A DNA stretch of 64,000 bases, from NCBI GenBank assembly GCA_963772805.1, contig CAVYYU010000002.1, positions 62,001 to 126,000 on the forward strand, written 5' to 3'. Below are positions 52,683 through 62,421 of this stretch, one piece after another. Under the pieces are notes generated by a model. It did no database searches, had not been told where the DNA came from, and worked only from the letters and a program-made list of their open reading frames with translations. Each line of letters opens with the position of its first letter. Position 1 is the first letter of the stretch. The DNA comes from Legionella_A sp963772805. GTDB lineage: Bacteria > Pseudomonadota > Gammaproteobacteria > Legionellales > Legionellaceae. A program made the position numbers and the translations under genes.

Positions 52683-54059
52683 TTACGATTTTTTCGTGGG
52701 GCGTACCCAGCCTGGAATTGTTTTTTGTGTCGATCCCGTCAACGTCAATCCACCCGCAGGCACATCTTTACGGATAGTGCTGCCCGCACCAATTGTAGAA
52801 TTCGCACCAATCGTAATTGGTGCTACAAACTGCGTGTCGGAGCCGACAAAAACACCATCTTCGATGGTCGTATGATGCTTGTTGGCGCCATCATAATTAC
52901 AAGTAATCGTTCCTGCGCCAATATTCACCTTTTTACCAATGGTTACATCACCTAAATAACTAAGATGACTCGCCTTGGTGCCGGTATCAAATACCGCATT
53001 TTTGGTTTCTACAAAGTTACCTATTTTGCAATTTGCGGCCAGTGTTGTGCCAGGTCTTAGACGAGCAAAAGGTCCAATTTGACAATCATCGCCAATATGG
53101 CAATTTTCAAGGACGCTATTCGCTAAAATATGACAGTTCGCTCCTAACGTCACATTTGTCAGCATGCAGTTCGGATCAATTACACAGCCGTCACCAAGCA
53201 CTACACTGCCAATAAAAACATTATTCACATCAATAAACACATCCGAACCACAATTAAGTGCGCCACGCACATCAATACGGGCTGCATCAGCAAGCGTCAC
53301 ACCAGCTAACATCAGCTGGTTGGCCGAACGAAGCTGGCAGGCGCGCTCCAGCTGCTGTTGCTGCATCCGGTTGTTAACCCCTAGTATTTCCAAATAATCG
53401 TTCGCCTGTAGTGATGTGATGGATAAGTGCTCCGCTACAGCCATGGCAATGATTTCTGTTAAGTAATACTCACCCTGCGAATTGTTGCTGCTGAGTGCAG
53501 GCAGCCAACGCTTAAACGCCGAAGCGGACGTGCAGCAAATGCCGCTGTAAATCTCTTTGATTGCTCGTTGCGACTCAGTTGCATCTTTTTCCTCAACAAT
53601 TGCATAAATTTGATCATGCTCATCGCGCACAATCCGCCCCAAGCCTTCAGGATTAGGAACCGACGCCAGTAATAGCGCCAACGACTCATGTTGTTCTTCT
53701 GAGTTGCAGGAGTTAATCAGCGCTCGCAAAGTACTCGCCTGCACCAACGGAACATCTGCTGATAACACCAAAACCTGGCTGCTAGCTGCAATGCCTGGCA
53801 GAGCCTGCATCACCGCATGCCCCGTACCTAATTGCTCCTCTTGCACCACCCAATTAACCGGAAGTGTAGACAGGGTGCTGCGAATTTGCTCACCGCCATG
53901 ACCAATGATTACATGAATATTTTCTGGGTTTAAACTCTGCGCTGTTTCCACGACTCGCTCGATCATTGATTTTCCAGCGATTTGGTGCAAGACTTTTGAT
54001 GTTTTGGACAGCATACGTTTACCTTGCCCTGCAGCAAGAATGACGACATCTAATAACAT
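52683..54059 (-). CDS. glmU: Bifunctional UDP-GlcNAc pyrophosphorylase/GlcN-1-P acetyltransferase
   Basis: 458 residues. The N-terminal uridylyltransferase has LAAGQGKRMLSKTSKVLH and VLVLSADVPLV. The C-terminal left-handed beta-helix has hexapeptide repeats (CHIGDDCQIGPFARLRPGT, NIGAGTITCNYDGANKH). It makes UDP-N-acetylglucosamine for peptidoglycan and lipopolysaccharide. It is not linked to the atp operon here, unlike in many gammaproteobacteria. Confidence 0.97.
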   Translation of the reverse strand: MLLDVVILAAGQGKRMLSKTSKVLHQIAGKSMIERVVETAQSLNPENIHVIIGHGGEQIRSTLSTLPVNWVVQEEQLGTGHAVMQALPGIAASSQVLVLSADVPLVQASTLRALINSCNSEEQHESLALLLASVPNPEGLGRIVRDEHDQIYAIVEEKDATESQRAIKEIYSGICCTSASAFKRWLPALSSNNSQGEYYLTEIIAMAVAEHLSITSLQANDYLEILGVNNRMQQQQLERACQLRSANQLMLAGVTLADAARIDVRGALNCGSDVFIDVNNVFIGSVVLGDGCVIDPNCMLTNVTLGANCHILANSVLENCHIGDDCQIGPFARLRPGTTLAANCKIGNFVETKNAVFDTGTKASHLSYLGDVTIGKKVNIGAGTITCNYDGANKHHTTIEDGVFVGSDTQFVAPITIGANSTIGAGSTIRKDVPAGGLTLTGSTQKTIPGWVRPTKKS

Positions 54060-54102
54060 GATTTATACACTTCCTGTTTTAATTGAGTACATGGTGATAT
54101 AA

Positions 54103-54129
54103 GTTAATATTGTATATATTGTATAGCTT
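54103..54129 (+). repeat. Three tandem 9-bp AT-rich units upstream of the unknown gene
   Basis: gttaatatt (54103-54111), gtatatatt (54112-54120), gtatagctt (54121-54129). They lie 33 bp before the start codon. A TTAATATT core resembles the PmrA-box half-site reported upstream of Legionella and Coxiella effector genes, but the second and third units diverge. Confidence 0.4.
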
Positions 54130-54161
54130 GAAAAAAAAATTGCGACTATAGGAGCCATGTA

Positions 54162-54992
54162 ATGACAATTTTTCTTGAAATTGCCAAACAATTTCTGCAA
54201 CGGGAAATTACGGAGCTGAGTGAAGCCTCGTATCGAGCTGATAACTCGACGATGAATACCACCCTGACTTTTTTTGGTTATGGCCGTAATGTTGAGCTGT
54301 CTTCTGAAAAACGTACGTTGCTAAGCTCATTACATGTTGAAATTGGCAAATTAAAAGATGGAAAAAAAGACAGCAACACCCTGGATTCATTGCAAGAACT
54401 TATTATTACCTGTAAAAAAGAAGGTGCGGGGAAAAGCCTGGATAAAAAATTTGACGAGGGCAGCTTCGGTCAAGGAATGCAACACTTGGAAAATATAGTA
54501 CGCGCAATTTTTGATAAACTAGAAAAACTGCAACTGATTGGAGTATCCCATGACGCTGATCCGCTAAATAGTTTTCGATATTTTGCAGCATTATATTGCA
54601 CACAAAAAATTATAAACCTCTATAAAGCAGCGACACTGGAGCGCTTAGTAGAGCACCCTCAAATTTCATCAATCCGCGAGTTGGCTGGAGAAAAAGAGGA
54701 GTTGATCACGAACACGATTGAAGCATGCATCAAAGATTTGGACCTTCTCGATAAAAAGCATCTCCGTTACAATGAAGCCCGGAAAGATCGGGTTTTAAAC
54801 TGCATTGCCCAACTCCAACGCGACAATGTAACATTATGCGAAAAATTCACCTCAAAATTGTTCCGGCCCACCGTCGGCTACTTGGGAGAGTGCTTAAAAC
54901 AGGCTACTACAGAAATTGAAGGAAAGCCGGCATCAAAAGATGACGCGAGCGCCGAACAAAAAAGCTCGAGCAATAATCGCGCTTTTGCTTAA
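54162..54992 (+). CDS. Unknown helical soluble protein
   Basis: 276 residues, no signal peptide or membrane segment. Long amphipathic helices, with short coiled-coil-like parts (ENIVRAIFDKLEKLQLIG, EKEELITNTIEACIKDLD). The C-terminus is polar and low complexity (ASKDDASAEQKSSSNNRAFA). I recognise no family. The build resembles unknown Legionellales proteins, including Dot/Icm substrates, but this is inference. Tandem 9-bp repeats lie in its promoter region. Confidence 0.7.
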   Translation: MTIFLEIAKQFLQREITELSEASYRADNSTMNTTLTFFGYGRNVELSSEKRTLLSSLHVEIGKLKDGKKDSNTLDSLQELIITCKKEGAGKSLDKKFDEGSFGQGMQHLENIVRAIFDKLEKLQLIGVSHDADPLNSFRYFAALYCTQKIINLYKAATLERLVEHPQISSIRELAGEKEELITNTIEACIKDLDLLDKKHLRYNEARKDRVLNCIAQLQRDNVTLCEKFTSKLFRPTVGYLGECLKQATTEIEGKPASKDDASAEQKSSSNNRAFA

Positions 54993-55012
54993 CACGTAGC
55001 AAACGTAGTCAT

Positions 55013-55042
55013 GCTTGGGTTGCATATTTTTGCAATCCAAGC
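55013..55042. terminator. Hairpin between the unknown gene and ansA
   Basis: GCTTGGGTTGC (55013-55023) and GCAATCCAAGC (55032-55042) form an 11-bp stem with one G-T pair and an 8-base loop. No T-run follows. It lies between convergent genes and is probably a shared transcript end. Confidence 0.6.
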
Positions 55043-55047
55043 AGCTA

Positions 55048-56076
55048 TCAAGATATGACTCCTTGTGTGTTACTGAGCTCCCCACACAAATCTGACGTCA
55101 TCAATGCTTTTACCCGGGTATAGTCTGTGTTTTTACTAAATAAATACAATAGCTTGCAGTGAGCGGCCTCTGGAGTCATATCATACCCACTGATTAGCCC
55201 CGCCTGTTTTAAGGTATAGCCTGTCGCATAGTGATCCATTTCAACTTTACCTTGCTGACACTGACTACAATTAACAATGACCACCCCGCGCGCGCATGCA
55301 TCGGTTAACAACGTTAAAAAACGCGGATCATTGTTTTGTGCATTCCCCGCACCGTAAGTCTCAAGCACCAGGCCATGCAAGGGCTGCTGCAAAATGTACG
55401 CTAGCACATCCGTGGCAAACCCCGGAAACAAACGAAAATTAGCAATAAAATGCGGAGTGATTGTTTGCAAATGAAAGGGATTGCGTGACGATTTAAGCAA
55501 CAAATGATGATGCAGCTCAATATCGATGCCAATTGTTGCCAGATGTGGGAAATTAGGCGAATCAAACGCATTAAAACGCTGAGCGCTTACTTTTTGCGCA
55601 CGATTACCGCGCAACAAACTCTGGTTAAAATAAATACATACCTCGGCTATTGGCAGATGCGCGCAAAGCCACAATGAAGTTACAACATTATCAATGGCAT
55701 CGTTACGTACTTCCGATAGCGGAATCTGCGAGCCCGTCAAAATAACCGGCTTCTCAAGATTTTCTAACATAAATGACAACGCCGATGCGGTGTATGCCAT
55801 AGTATCTGTGCCGTGAAAAATCACAAAACCGTCATAATTGTGGTATTCATCGGCGATATCTGCAGCAATACGATTCCATTCATTGACTGTCATATTCGAT
55901 GAATCCAGCAAGGGCTGATATTCCTTGATGACATAATGAGGCATTTCCTTATGGCGAAGTGCCGGGATTTGGCTTAAAGCGCTTTGCACATAACCTTGCA
56001 TAGGTTCATAACCGTGATTGGTTTTGACACTGCTAATAGTTCCACCGGTGTTTAAAATCAGAATGTTTTTTTTCAT
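55048..56076 (-). CDS. ansA: L-asparaginase I (cytoplasmic)
   Basis: 342 residues with no signal peptide. The two catalytic motifs are ILNTGGTISSVKT (about residues 7-19) and VIFHGTDTMAYTASALSF. Lack of a signal peptide and the overall pattern place it in the type I branch. It hydrolyses asparagine to aspartate and ammonia. It is divergent from rppH. Confidence 0.94.
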   Translation of the reverse strand: MKKNILILNTGGTISSVKTNHGYEPMQGYVQSALSQIPALRHKEMPHYVIKEYQPLLDSSNMTVNEWNRIAADIADEYHNYDGFVIFHGTDTMAYTASALSFMLENLEKPVILTGSQIPLSEVRNDAIDNVVTSLWLCAHLPIAEVCIYFNQSLLRGNRAQKVSAQRFNAFDSPNFPHLATIGIDIELHHHLLLKSSRNPFHLQTITPHFIANFRLFPGFATDVLAYILQQPLHGLVLETYGAGNAQNNDPRFLTLLTDACARGVVIVNCSQCQQGKVEMDHYATGYTLKQAGLISGYDMTPEAAHCKLLYLFSKNTDYTRVKALMTSDLCGELSNTQGVIS

Positions 56077-56174
56077 GTGATTACGCCTTATCTGCCTCGC
56101 ATTTATTATATTATAACAATAACCTCGGTTTTATTTGCCAACGTCTTGCATTATATGAAAAAATCAAGGAATTA

Positions 56175-56723
56175 GTGGTTTATGTAAGCAGTAGTAATAT
56201 GGTGATTGATCGCGCCGGTTATCGTTTGAATGTTGGCATTATTTTAGTCAATGACTCTGGACGGGTTTTTTGGGGAAGGCGACATGGACATGATGCCTGG
56301 CAGTTTCCGCAAGGTGGGCTCGCCACAGGTGAAGAAGCCATCGATGCTATGTATCGTGAATTACGTGAAGAAGTCGGTTTGGAGCGTGAAGACGTTGAGA
56401 TCCTGGGGGCAACCAAGCGTTGGCTCAAGTATCGTCTGCCCAAACAATACTTGCGCCATGGCAGTTCACCCTTAGTCATTGGCCAAAAACAAAAGTGGTA
56501 TTTATTAAAGCTGGTGACCAGCGAGCAAAAAGTTCGTCTCGACTTGAGCGATACACCAGAGTTTGATAGTTGGCGCTGGATCGATTACTTTGAACCGCAA
56601 GAGCAAGTTATTTTTTTTAAAAGACAAGTCTATATGCTGGCATTAAAAGAACTGGAACATTTTCTTAAAAAACGCCGCACACCTTTTGGGATGCGCCGCA
56701 AACGAGGTAATCATAGTCGTTAG
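56175..56723 (+). CDS. rppH: RNA pyrophosphohydrolase
   Basis: 182 residues from a GTG at 56175 that follows AAGGA; an ATG at 56199 (MVIDRAGYRLNVGI) matches the usual family start but has no ribosome-binding site, so the start is uncertain. The Nudix box (G-x5-E-x7-REVGEEVG-like RELREEVGL) lies at about residues 47-69. It removes pyrophosphate from mRNA 5' ends. The stop is immediately followed by the ptsP ATG. Confidence 0.95.
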   Translation: MVYVSSSNMVIDRAGYRLNVGIILVNDSGRVFWGRRHGHDAWQFPQGGLATGEEAIDAMYRELREEVGLEREDVEILGATKRWLKYRLPKQYLRHGSSPLVIGQKQKWYLLKLVTSEQKVRLDLSDTPEFDSWRWIDYFEPQEQVIFFKRQVYMLALKELEHFLKKRRTPFGMRRKRGNHSR

Positions 56724-59015
56724 ATGTTGAAAATATTAAAACGTATCGTACAGGCTGTCACGACAGTTAACCATTTAGCGGATGCGCTCACTATTTTAGT
56801 GCAGCAAGTGCGTAAAGCCGTTGCAGCCGAAGCTGTTTCGGTTTATCTCATCGACAACAAACTCGCTGAATATGTATTAATTGCCACTGAAGGCTTGAAT
56901 AAACAAGCCGAATCACGGGTGCGTGTCGGCATGGATAGTGGCTTGATTGGCCTGGTAGGCCGTCGTGAAGAGCCAATCAACATTGACAATGCTCCCGCCC
57001 ATCCAGACTACCATCAGAACTCCCTGCTTGGTGAAGACCACTTTAAAGGATTCCTGGGCGTACCCATCATTCAGCATCGCAAACTATATGGCGTTTTGAC
57101 GGTACAAGGAACCGAGCAACGTTCCTTTGATGATGCCGAAGAAGCCTTTTTAATTACACTTGCCGCACAATTGGGTGGCATTATTGCTCATGCCGAGGCA
57201 ACCGGCGAGCTCGCCGAGTTAACGCAGGTACAGCCCACGGGCATCACAAAACACGAAGTATCACAAATTGCGTTGGCGGGCATCGGCAGCGTGCCTGGCG
57301 TTGGCATTGGTACCGCTGTCGTCGTATATCCGCGCGCAGACATTGACGCAGTACCTCGGCAACTAACTGATAACGTAGAACATGAAGTCGCTATTTTTCA
57401 CACCGCCCTGCAAGCTGCCCGCGAGCATATGCACCGCTTGAGCCGGCGGATGAAGTTAAGTGTGGGTGATGATGAGCACGCTTTGTTTGATGTCTATTTG
57501 CGCATTTTGGACGATGACAGCTTAGGCGCTGATGTCGCGCAAACCATCCGTGGTGAACAGCTCAGCGCGCAAGCCGCGCTTGCCAGTGTCATCAAAAAGC
57601 ATGTATTCGAATTTGAGAACATGAAGGATGAATACTTACGCGAACGTGCCAGCGATTTTCGCGATCTTGGGCGGCGTGTACTTGCCGAGCTGCAATCATC
57701 AGAACAAGAAGAAATCATCTATCCGCGCCGCACAATATTGGTGGGCGAGGAAATCACCGCCGCAGCACTTGCCGAGGTACCTGAAGGCCAGTTGGCAGGA
57801 GTCGTCGCGGCCAAAGGCTCAAATAACTCGCATGTAGCCATTCTCGCGCGCGCGCTGGGCGTACCTACCGTTATGGGTGTGCGTGGGCTTAAGATTGAAC
57901 AGGTATCACGGCGTGCCATGATTGTGGATGGTTATTATGGCCATGTATTCATCTCCCCATCCAAGCCGCTGCTTGCTGAATATAAGCAGTTGGCACAAGA
58001 GGAAAACGAGCTGAACCAAAGCTTGGTTAGCTTGCGTGATAAACCTGCTGAAACAATCGATAACTATCGGGTCTCGCTGCAAGTGAATACCGGTCTCGCC
58101 ATGGACTCTGGCTTGTCCATGAGTGTCGGCGCTGAAGGGGTCGGCCTGTACCGCTCCGAAGTACCCTTTATGAGTCGCGACCGCTTTCCTTCAGAAGATG
58201 AGCAATACATCATCTATCGCCAGATTCTAAAAGCCTTTGCACCACGTTCAGTGACCATGCGTACACTTGATATTGGCGGCGACAAAATACTGCCTTATTT
58301 TCCCATGAATGATGAAAACCCCTATCTGGGCTGGCGCGGAATTCGAGTTACGCTCGATCATCCCGACGTATTTTTGTTGCAAGTGCGGGCCATGTTGCGT
58401 GCCAGCGAAGACTTAAATAATCTACGTATCATGCTGCCCATGGTCACGACCTTAAGCGAAGTTGATGAAGCCATTTTTTTGATTAACCAGGCTTACGCTG
58501 AGGTGCTGGAAGAAGGATGCATGATCGAAAAACCACCCATAGGAATGATGATCGAAGTGCCCGCCGCCGTTTATCAGGCACGTGAATTCGCCAAGCGCGT
58601 TGATTTTCTATCCGTGGGCAGTAATGACTTAACCCAATATTTACTGGCCGTGGATAGAAATAATCCACGCGTAGCCAACCTTTATGACCACCTTCACCCC
58701 TCGTTGTTACGAACGTTGGTTAAAGTCGTCGAGGGGGGGCATGCTGCCGGTGTTGAAGTAAGTATTTGCGGAGAAATGGCGAGTGATCCACTTGCGGTGA
58801 TCTTGTTATTAGCCATGGGCTTTGACACGCTCAGTATGAACTCGTTCAGCTTGCCTCGTATAAAATGGGTAATTCGTAATTTCTCCATTGCCGCTGCCCG
58901 CCGCATCCTCGCTGAGGTTTTGGAGTTTGAAAACCCGGGTCAAATAAGACTGTATTTACAAAAAGCGCTGGAAGATGAGGGCTTGGGTGGTTTGATCAGA
59001 GCAGGAAAGTCATGA
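56724..59015 (+). CDS. ptsP: Nitrogen-PTS enzyme I (EI-Ntr)
   Basis: 763 residues. An N-terminal GAF domain (about residues 10-160) is followed by the PEP-utilising enzyme I core. The phosphohistidine is about H370 in GSNNSHVAILARALGVPT, and the TIM-barrel part has GGDKILPYF, SVGSNDLTQYLLAVDRNN and CGEMASDP. It starts the PTS-Ntr phosphorelay that senses nitrogen and metabolic state. Directly follows rppH and overlaps the TSUP gene by 4 bp. Confidence 0.97.
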   Translation: MLKILKRIVQAVTTVNHLADALTILVQQVRKAVAAEAVSVYLIDNKLAEYVLIATEGLNKQAESRVRVGMDSGLIGLVGRREEPINIDNAPAHPDYHQNSLLGEDHFKGFLGVPIIQHRKLYGVLTVQGTEQRSFDDAEEAFLITLAAQLGGIIAHAEATGELAELTQVQPTGITKHEVSQIALAGIGSVPGVGIGTAVVVYPRADIDAVPRQLTDNVEHEVAIFHTALQAAREHMHRLSRRMKLSVGDDEHALFDVYLRILDDDSLGADVAQTIRGEQLSAQAALASVIKKHVFEFENMKDEYLRERASDFRDLGRRVLAELQSSEQEEIIYPRRTILVGEEITAAALAEVPEGQLAGVVAAKGSNNSHVAILARALGVPTVMGVRGLKIEQVSRRAMIVDGYYGHVFISPSKPLLAEYKQLAQEENELNQSLVSLRDKPAETIDNYRVSLQVNTGLAMDSGLSMSVGAEGVGLYRSEVPFMSRDRFPSEDEQYIIYRQILKAFAPRSVTMRTLDIGGDKILPYFPMNDENPYLGWRGIRVTLDHPDVFLLQVRAMLRASEDLNNLRIMLPMVTTLSEVDEAIFLINQAYAEVLEEGCMIEKPPIGMMIEVPAAVYQAREFAKRVDFLSVGSNDLTQYLLAVDRNNPRVANLYDHLHPSLLRTLVKVVEGGHAAGVEVSICGEMASDPLAVILLLAMGFDTLSMNSFSLPRIKWVIRNFSIAAARRILAEVLEFENPGQIRLYLQKALEDEGLGGLIRAGKS

Positions 59016-59818
59016 TGATCACCACGCTTCTTGAACATGCCGCCATTTATGGGCTAACAGGTATAGTTACCGGTTTGATAGCCGGCATTTTAGGTATTGG
59101 CGGCGGTATGATTGTCGTTCCGGCGTTGCTCTATATTTTTCAACATACCCAGACCATTCCTGCAAGCATGGAAATGCAAGTCGCTGCAGGCACCTCGCTG
59201 GCAATCATGATTTTCACGGCTCAAGCTTCTGTCCGTGCACATTATAAACACGGTGCAGTCCTCTGGGATATTTATCATCGCTTATGGCCTGGTGTTATCA
59301 TCGGCACCCTTGCTGGCGCATTCCTTGCGCATCGCTTACCCACGCATTGGCTTAAAATTATATTCGGTTTGTTTTTGCTTTTTATTAGCATTAACATGTT
59401 ATTAACTATTCACATAAACCATCCACAACGTTCCCCTGGTAAATGGGTGAACCGCCTGGTCACCTTTTTAATTGGCTTTAAGTCGGGGTTATTAGGAATT
59501 GGCGGGGGCGCATTGATTATCCCTTATCTCGACTATTGTGGGGTAGGAGTGAAAAAAATTCCGGCCGTATCCGCATTATGCACGTTAACCGTCGCCGTGA
59601 TTGGTACTGTCGCGTTTATGATTACGGGAAACAATGAACCAGGCTTACCTGCTTATAGCACCGGATATATTTACTGGCCTGCGGTAATTTTGGTGGCGAT
59701 TAGCAGTGTATTGTTTGCGCCACTGGGTGCGCGCCTCACCTATATACTACCTGTGCAGCAATTAAAATATGGTTTTATTGTCATTTTATTAATAACGTCA
59801 ATTAACTTGCTGTTTTAA
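59012..59818 (+). CDS. TauE/SafE-type (TSUP) membrane permease
   Basis: 268 residues with about eight hydrophobic helices in two related halves. Each half begins with the family motif GxxxGxxGIGGG: GLIAGILGIGGGMIVVPALLY and GFKSGLLGIGGGALIIPYL. TSUP proteins export or import sulfur-containing organic anions; the substrate here is unknown. In the rppH-ptsP-lgt-thyA block. Confidence 0.9.
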   Translation: MMITTLLEHAAIYGLTGIVTGLIAGILGIGGGMIVVPALLYIFQHTQTIPASMEMQVAAGTSLAIMIFTAQASVRAHYKHGAVLWDIYHRLWPGVIIGTLAGAFLAHRLPTHWLKIIFGLFLLFISINMLLTIHINHPQRSPGKWVNRLVTFLIGFKSGLLGIGGGALIIPYLDYCGVGVKKIPAVSALCTLTVAVIGTVAFMITGNNEPGLPAYSTGYIYWPAVILVAISSVLFAPLGARLTYILPVQQLKYGFIVILLITSINLLF

Positions 59819-59840
59819 AAGGACTTTTAGAGAGGCTCCT

Positions 59841-60635
59841 ATGCTAATGTTCCCACATATTAACCCAATTGCTTTTTCCATAGGCCCGGTGAAGGTGCAT
59901 TGGTATGGCTTAATGTATTTATTAGGCTTCATGTGCGCATGGGGATTGGCACACTGGCGGGTGAAACGTTATAAGTTGCATTGGACCTCTGAACAAATTG
60001 GCGACCTGATTTTCTACCTGGCGATGGGCATCATTCTTGGTGGCAGATTGGGTTACATGCTTTTTTATCAGATGCAAGAATTGATCCATCAGCCCTGGAT
60101 AATTTTTAAACTGTGGGAAGGCGGCATGTCGTTCCATGGCGGTTTGCTTGGTGTGGCCGTGGGGACATTCTTTCTCTCTCGCAAGATAAAGAAACCGTAC
60201 CTGGAGATAGGTGATTTCACCGCACCACTCGTACCGCTTGGCTTGGCCGCAGGACGTGCCGGCAATTTTATTAATGGTGAATTATGGGGACGCGTTACCG
60301 ACGCCCCCTGGGGCATGGTTTTCCCGCAGGTCGACATGCAGGCCCGCCATCCCTCACAACTTTATGAGTTTGGCCTTGAAGGCATAGGTTTATTTATTTT
60401 GGTATGGTGGTACGCGGCTAAACCAAGACCCGCCGGTTGTGTGTCCGCTATTTTCTTAATTGGCTATTCAATCTGTCGCCTGATTATCGAGTTTTTCCGC
60501 GAGCCCGATCAGCAGCTCGGCTACATCGCATTTAATTGGTTAACAATGGGGCAATTACTCTCCATTCCGATGCTGGTATTCGGATTGGTTCTCTGGTGGA
60601 TGAAACGAAATGAAAACATACCTACAGTTAGTTGA
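59841..60635 (+). CDS. lgt: Prolipoprotein diacylglyceryl transferase
   Basis: 264 residues with seven membrane helices. The signature GRAGNFINGELWGRVTDAPWG (with the catalytic Arg) and the HGGLLGV loop (MSFHGGLLGVAVG) are present, together with HPSQLYE. It attaches diacylglycerol to the lipobox Cys in the inner membrane. Its 3' end overlaps thyA by 26 bp. Confidence 0.97.
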   Translation: MLMFPHINPIAFSIGPVKVHWYGLMYLLGFMCAWGLAHWRVKRYKLHWTSEQIGDLIFYLAMGIILGGRLGYMLFYQMQELIHQPWIIFKLWEGGMSFHGGLLGVAVGTFFLSRKIKKPYLEIGDFTAPLVPLGLAAGRAGNFINGELWGRVTDAPWGMVFPQVDMQARHPSQLYEFGLEGIGLFILVWWYAAKPRPAGCVSAIFLIGYSICRLIIEFFREPDQQLGYIAFNWLTMGQLLSIPMLVFGLVLWWMKRNENIPTVS

Positions 60636-61404
60636 ACATGTTTTAAATCATGGTGTAACCAAATCGGATAGAACGGGTACGGGCACACGTTCAACGTTTG
60701 CCTACCAAATGCGCTTTAACCTTGCCGATGGCTTTCCTTTGTTGACCACGAAAAAACTGCACATGCGTAGTATCGTCCATGAGTTACTCTGGTTTTTACA
60801 AGGCGACACCAATATTGCCTACCTGCGCGACAACAATGTCACCATTTGGGATGAATGGGCCGATGCAAATGGCGATCTCGGACCCGTGTATGGTAAACAA
60901 TGGCGCAGCTGGCCAACAGCGGATGGCCGGACGATTGATCAATTAACCGAGGTTGTACAACAAATCAAAACCAACCCCGATTCTCGCCGGCTGATAGTCA
61001 GCGCCTGGAACGTAGGCGAACTCGACAAAATGGCGCTAGCCCCGTGTCACGCACTGTTTCAATTTTATGTCGTCAACCATCGCCTCTCTTGCCAATTATA
61101 TCAACGCTCTGCCGATGTGTTTCTCGGTGTGCCCTTTAATATTGCCTCATACTCACTATTAACTCACATGGTTGCCCAGCAATGTAACCTCGAAGTTGGT
61201 GAATTTATTTGGACAGGGGGCGATTGTCATTTATATCTCAATCACTTGGAACAAGCAAAAACACAGCTGCAACGAGATCCCTTGCCGCTGCCGCAATTGC
61301 AAATCAAGTCTAAACCGGCATCTTTATTTGATTATCGCTTTGAAGATTTTGAGTTCGTCAATTATCAATCGCATCCTGCGATAAAAGCACCGATAGCGGT
61401 TTGA
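60610..61404 (+). CDS. thyA: Thymidylate synthase
   Basis: 264 residues, the same length as E. coli ThyA. The nucleophile is C146 in LAPCHALFQFYV. Other signatures are RSIVHELLWFLQGDTN, DLGPVYGKQWRSW and FNIASYSLLTHM. It converts dUMP to dTMP with methylene-tetrahydrofolate. It overlaps lgt, a common pairing in gammaproteobacteria. Confidence 0.97.
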   Translation: MKTYLQLVEHVLNHGVTKSDRTGTGTRSTFAYQMRFNLADGFPLLTTKKLHMRSIVHELLWFLQGDTNIAYLRDNNVTIWDEWADANGDLGPVYGKQWRSWPTADGRTIDQLTEVVQQIKTNPDSRRLIVSAWNVGELDKMALAPCHALFQFYVVNHRLSCQLYQRSADVFLGVPFNIASYSLLTHMVAQQCNLEVGEFIWTGGDCHLYLNHLEQAKTQLQRDPLPLPQLQIKSKPASLFDYRFEDFEFVNYQSHPAIKAPIAV

Positions 61405-61496
61405 AAAGCTCGTTGTTAGAAAAAATTTTTAATAATTACTGGCAGTTGCTCTGATTGCCGCTAAAATAATAGAGAACTATCGTTAGGAATAACAAC

Positions 61497-61946
61497 ATGA
61501 ATAATAAAATGTCCAAAATGGTTTATATCAGTCTGTTACTCTGCCTTTTTAATGGCGCGTGGGCGGAGGGGTCCAAAGAGGTCAAGAGTCCAACCATAAA
61601 TTGCACGCTTACCGACGAGGTGGCTGGTGATAACGCCCTCGCCGCAAAAGATACGTTTAAGCCGACTACTGAAATGCTTTATTACGTTTGCATTTCCAAT
61701 GACGTTAAAAAAGGACAACGCGTCAAAGCATCGTGGATTGCCGTAGACACCAACAAAGTGGCACCTGACAATTATAAGATTGGTGAAAAAACACTTGATG
61801 TCACTGACGTCGTGGGAGAGAACCAGGAATGGACCGTAAAATATTCATTATCTAAGCCCACTGCCGGCTGGCCGGCTGGGAAGTACCGCGTCGACCTTTT
61901 CCTTGATGAACAACCTTTGCAATCGAAGGATTTCAGCGTTAAATAA
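61497..61946 (+). CDS. Small secreted protein of unknown function
   Basis: 149 residues. A signal peptide (MNNKMSKMVYISLLLCLFNGAWA) is followed by about 125 residues rich in beta-strand patterns with two cysteines (INCTL, YYVCISN). The layout (KKGQRVKASWIAVDT..., then WPAGKYRVDLFLDEQPLQSKDFSVK) resembles an immunoglobulin-like beta sandwich. Its role is unknown. It has its own start context (TAGGAATAACAAC before the ATG). Confidence 0.72.
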   Translation: MNNKMSKMVYISLLLCLFNGAWAEGSKEVKSPTINCTLTDEVAGDNALAAKDTFKPTTEMLYYVCISNDVKKGQRVKASWIAVDTNKVAPDNYKIGEKTLDVTDVVGENQEWTVKYSLSKPTAGWPAGKYRVDLFLDEQPLQSKDFSVK

Positions 61947-61954
61947 TCTGGATT

Positions 61955-61981
61955 GATTGCCCCCGGCACCGCGGGGCAATC
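61955..61981. terminator. GC-rich hairpin between convergent genes
   Basis: GATTGCCCC (61955-61963) / GGGGCAATC (61973-61981), perfect 9-bp stem. No T-run follows on the plus strand. It lies between the secreted-protein gene and the thioesterase gene. Confidence 0.6.
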
Positions 61982-62025
61982 CCTATTGGGCACCTTATCC
62001 CGTTGCGAAGATGTAAAACCTAGCA

Positions 62026-62421
62026 TCAACCTGGAAATAAAACCCGAATCGCCTCCGGCAACGGAATCGACTTGCTCTCTTGATAATCAACCCAAACAAC
62101 CTTACTAATCCCCTGCGCCATTAATACATCCCCCTGGTATAAATCATGATCCATCACCAGGCTGGAACGGCCCAAGCTATGAATGCTGCTATTTAATGTC
62201 AACGTCGCCGGGTAGACAACAGCCTTTAAGAAAGTACATGCGACATGGATGACTACCGGGCCCTGATTCTGTTTCAAATCCAAGTGCAGGCCTTGCAGCC
62301 ATTCAATCCTTGCTTCCTGAAAATAATCAAAATAACGGGCATTATTAACATGCCCTAACGCATCCATATCACCCCAGGCGATATTAAATGTTTTGTGATG
62401 AACATTAATTTTATTGGTCAT
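62026..62421 (-). CDS. 4HBT-type acyl-CoA thioesterase (YbgC/FadM-like)
   Basis: 131 residues. Hotdog fold with the 4HBT motif FNIAWGDMDALGHVNNARYFDYFQEARIEWL (D in WGDMD as catalytic residue). Likely hydrolyses short- or medium-chain acyl-CoA. Its start overlaps the priA stop by 4 bp, so the two genes are coupled, though the functional link is unclear. Confidence 0.9.
   Translation of the reverse strand: MTNKINVHHKTFNIAWGDMDALGHVNNARYFDYFQEARIEWLQGLHLDLKQNQGPVVIHVACTFLKAVVYPATLTLNSSIHSLGRSSLVMDHDLYQGDVLMAQGISKVVWVDYQESKSIPLPEAIRVLFPG

Noticed and set aside
54103..54129. Firm call of a PmrA box
   Set aside because: Only one unit fits the TTAATATT core, and the remembered consensus is not exact enough to claim the site.
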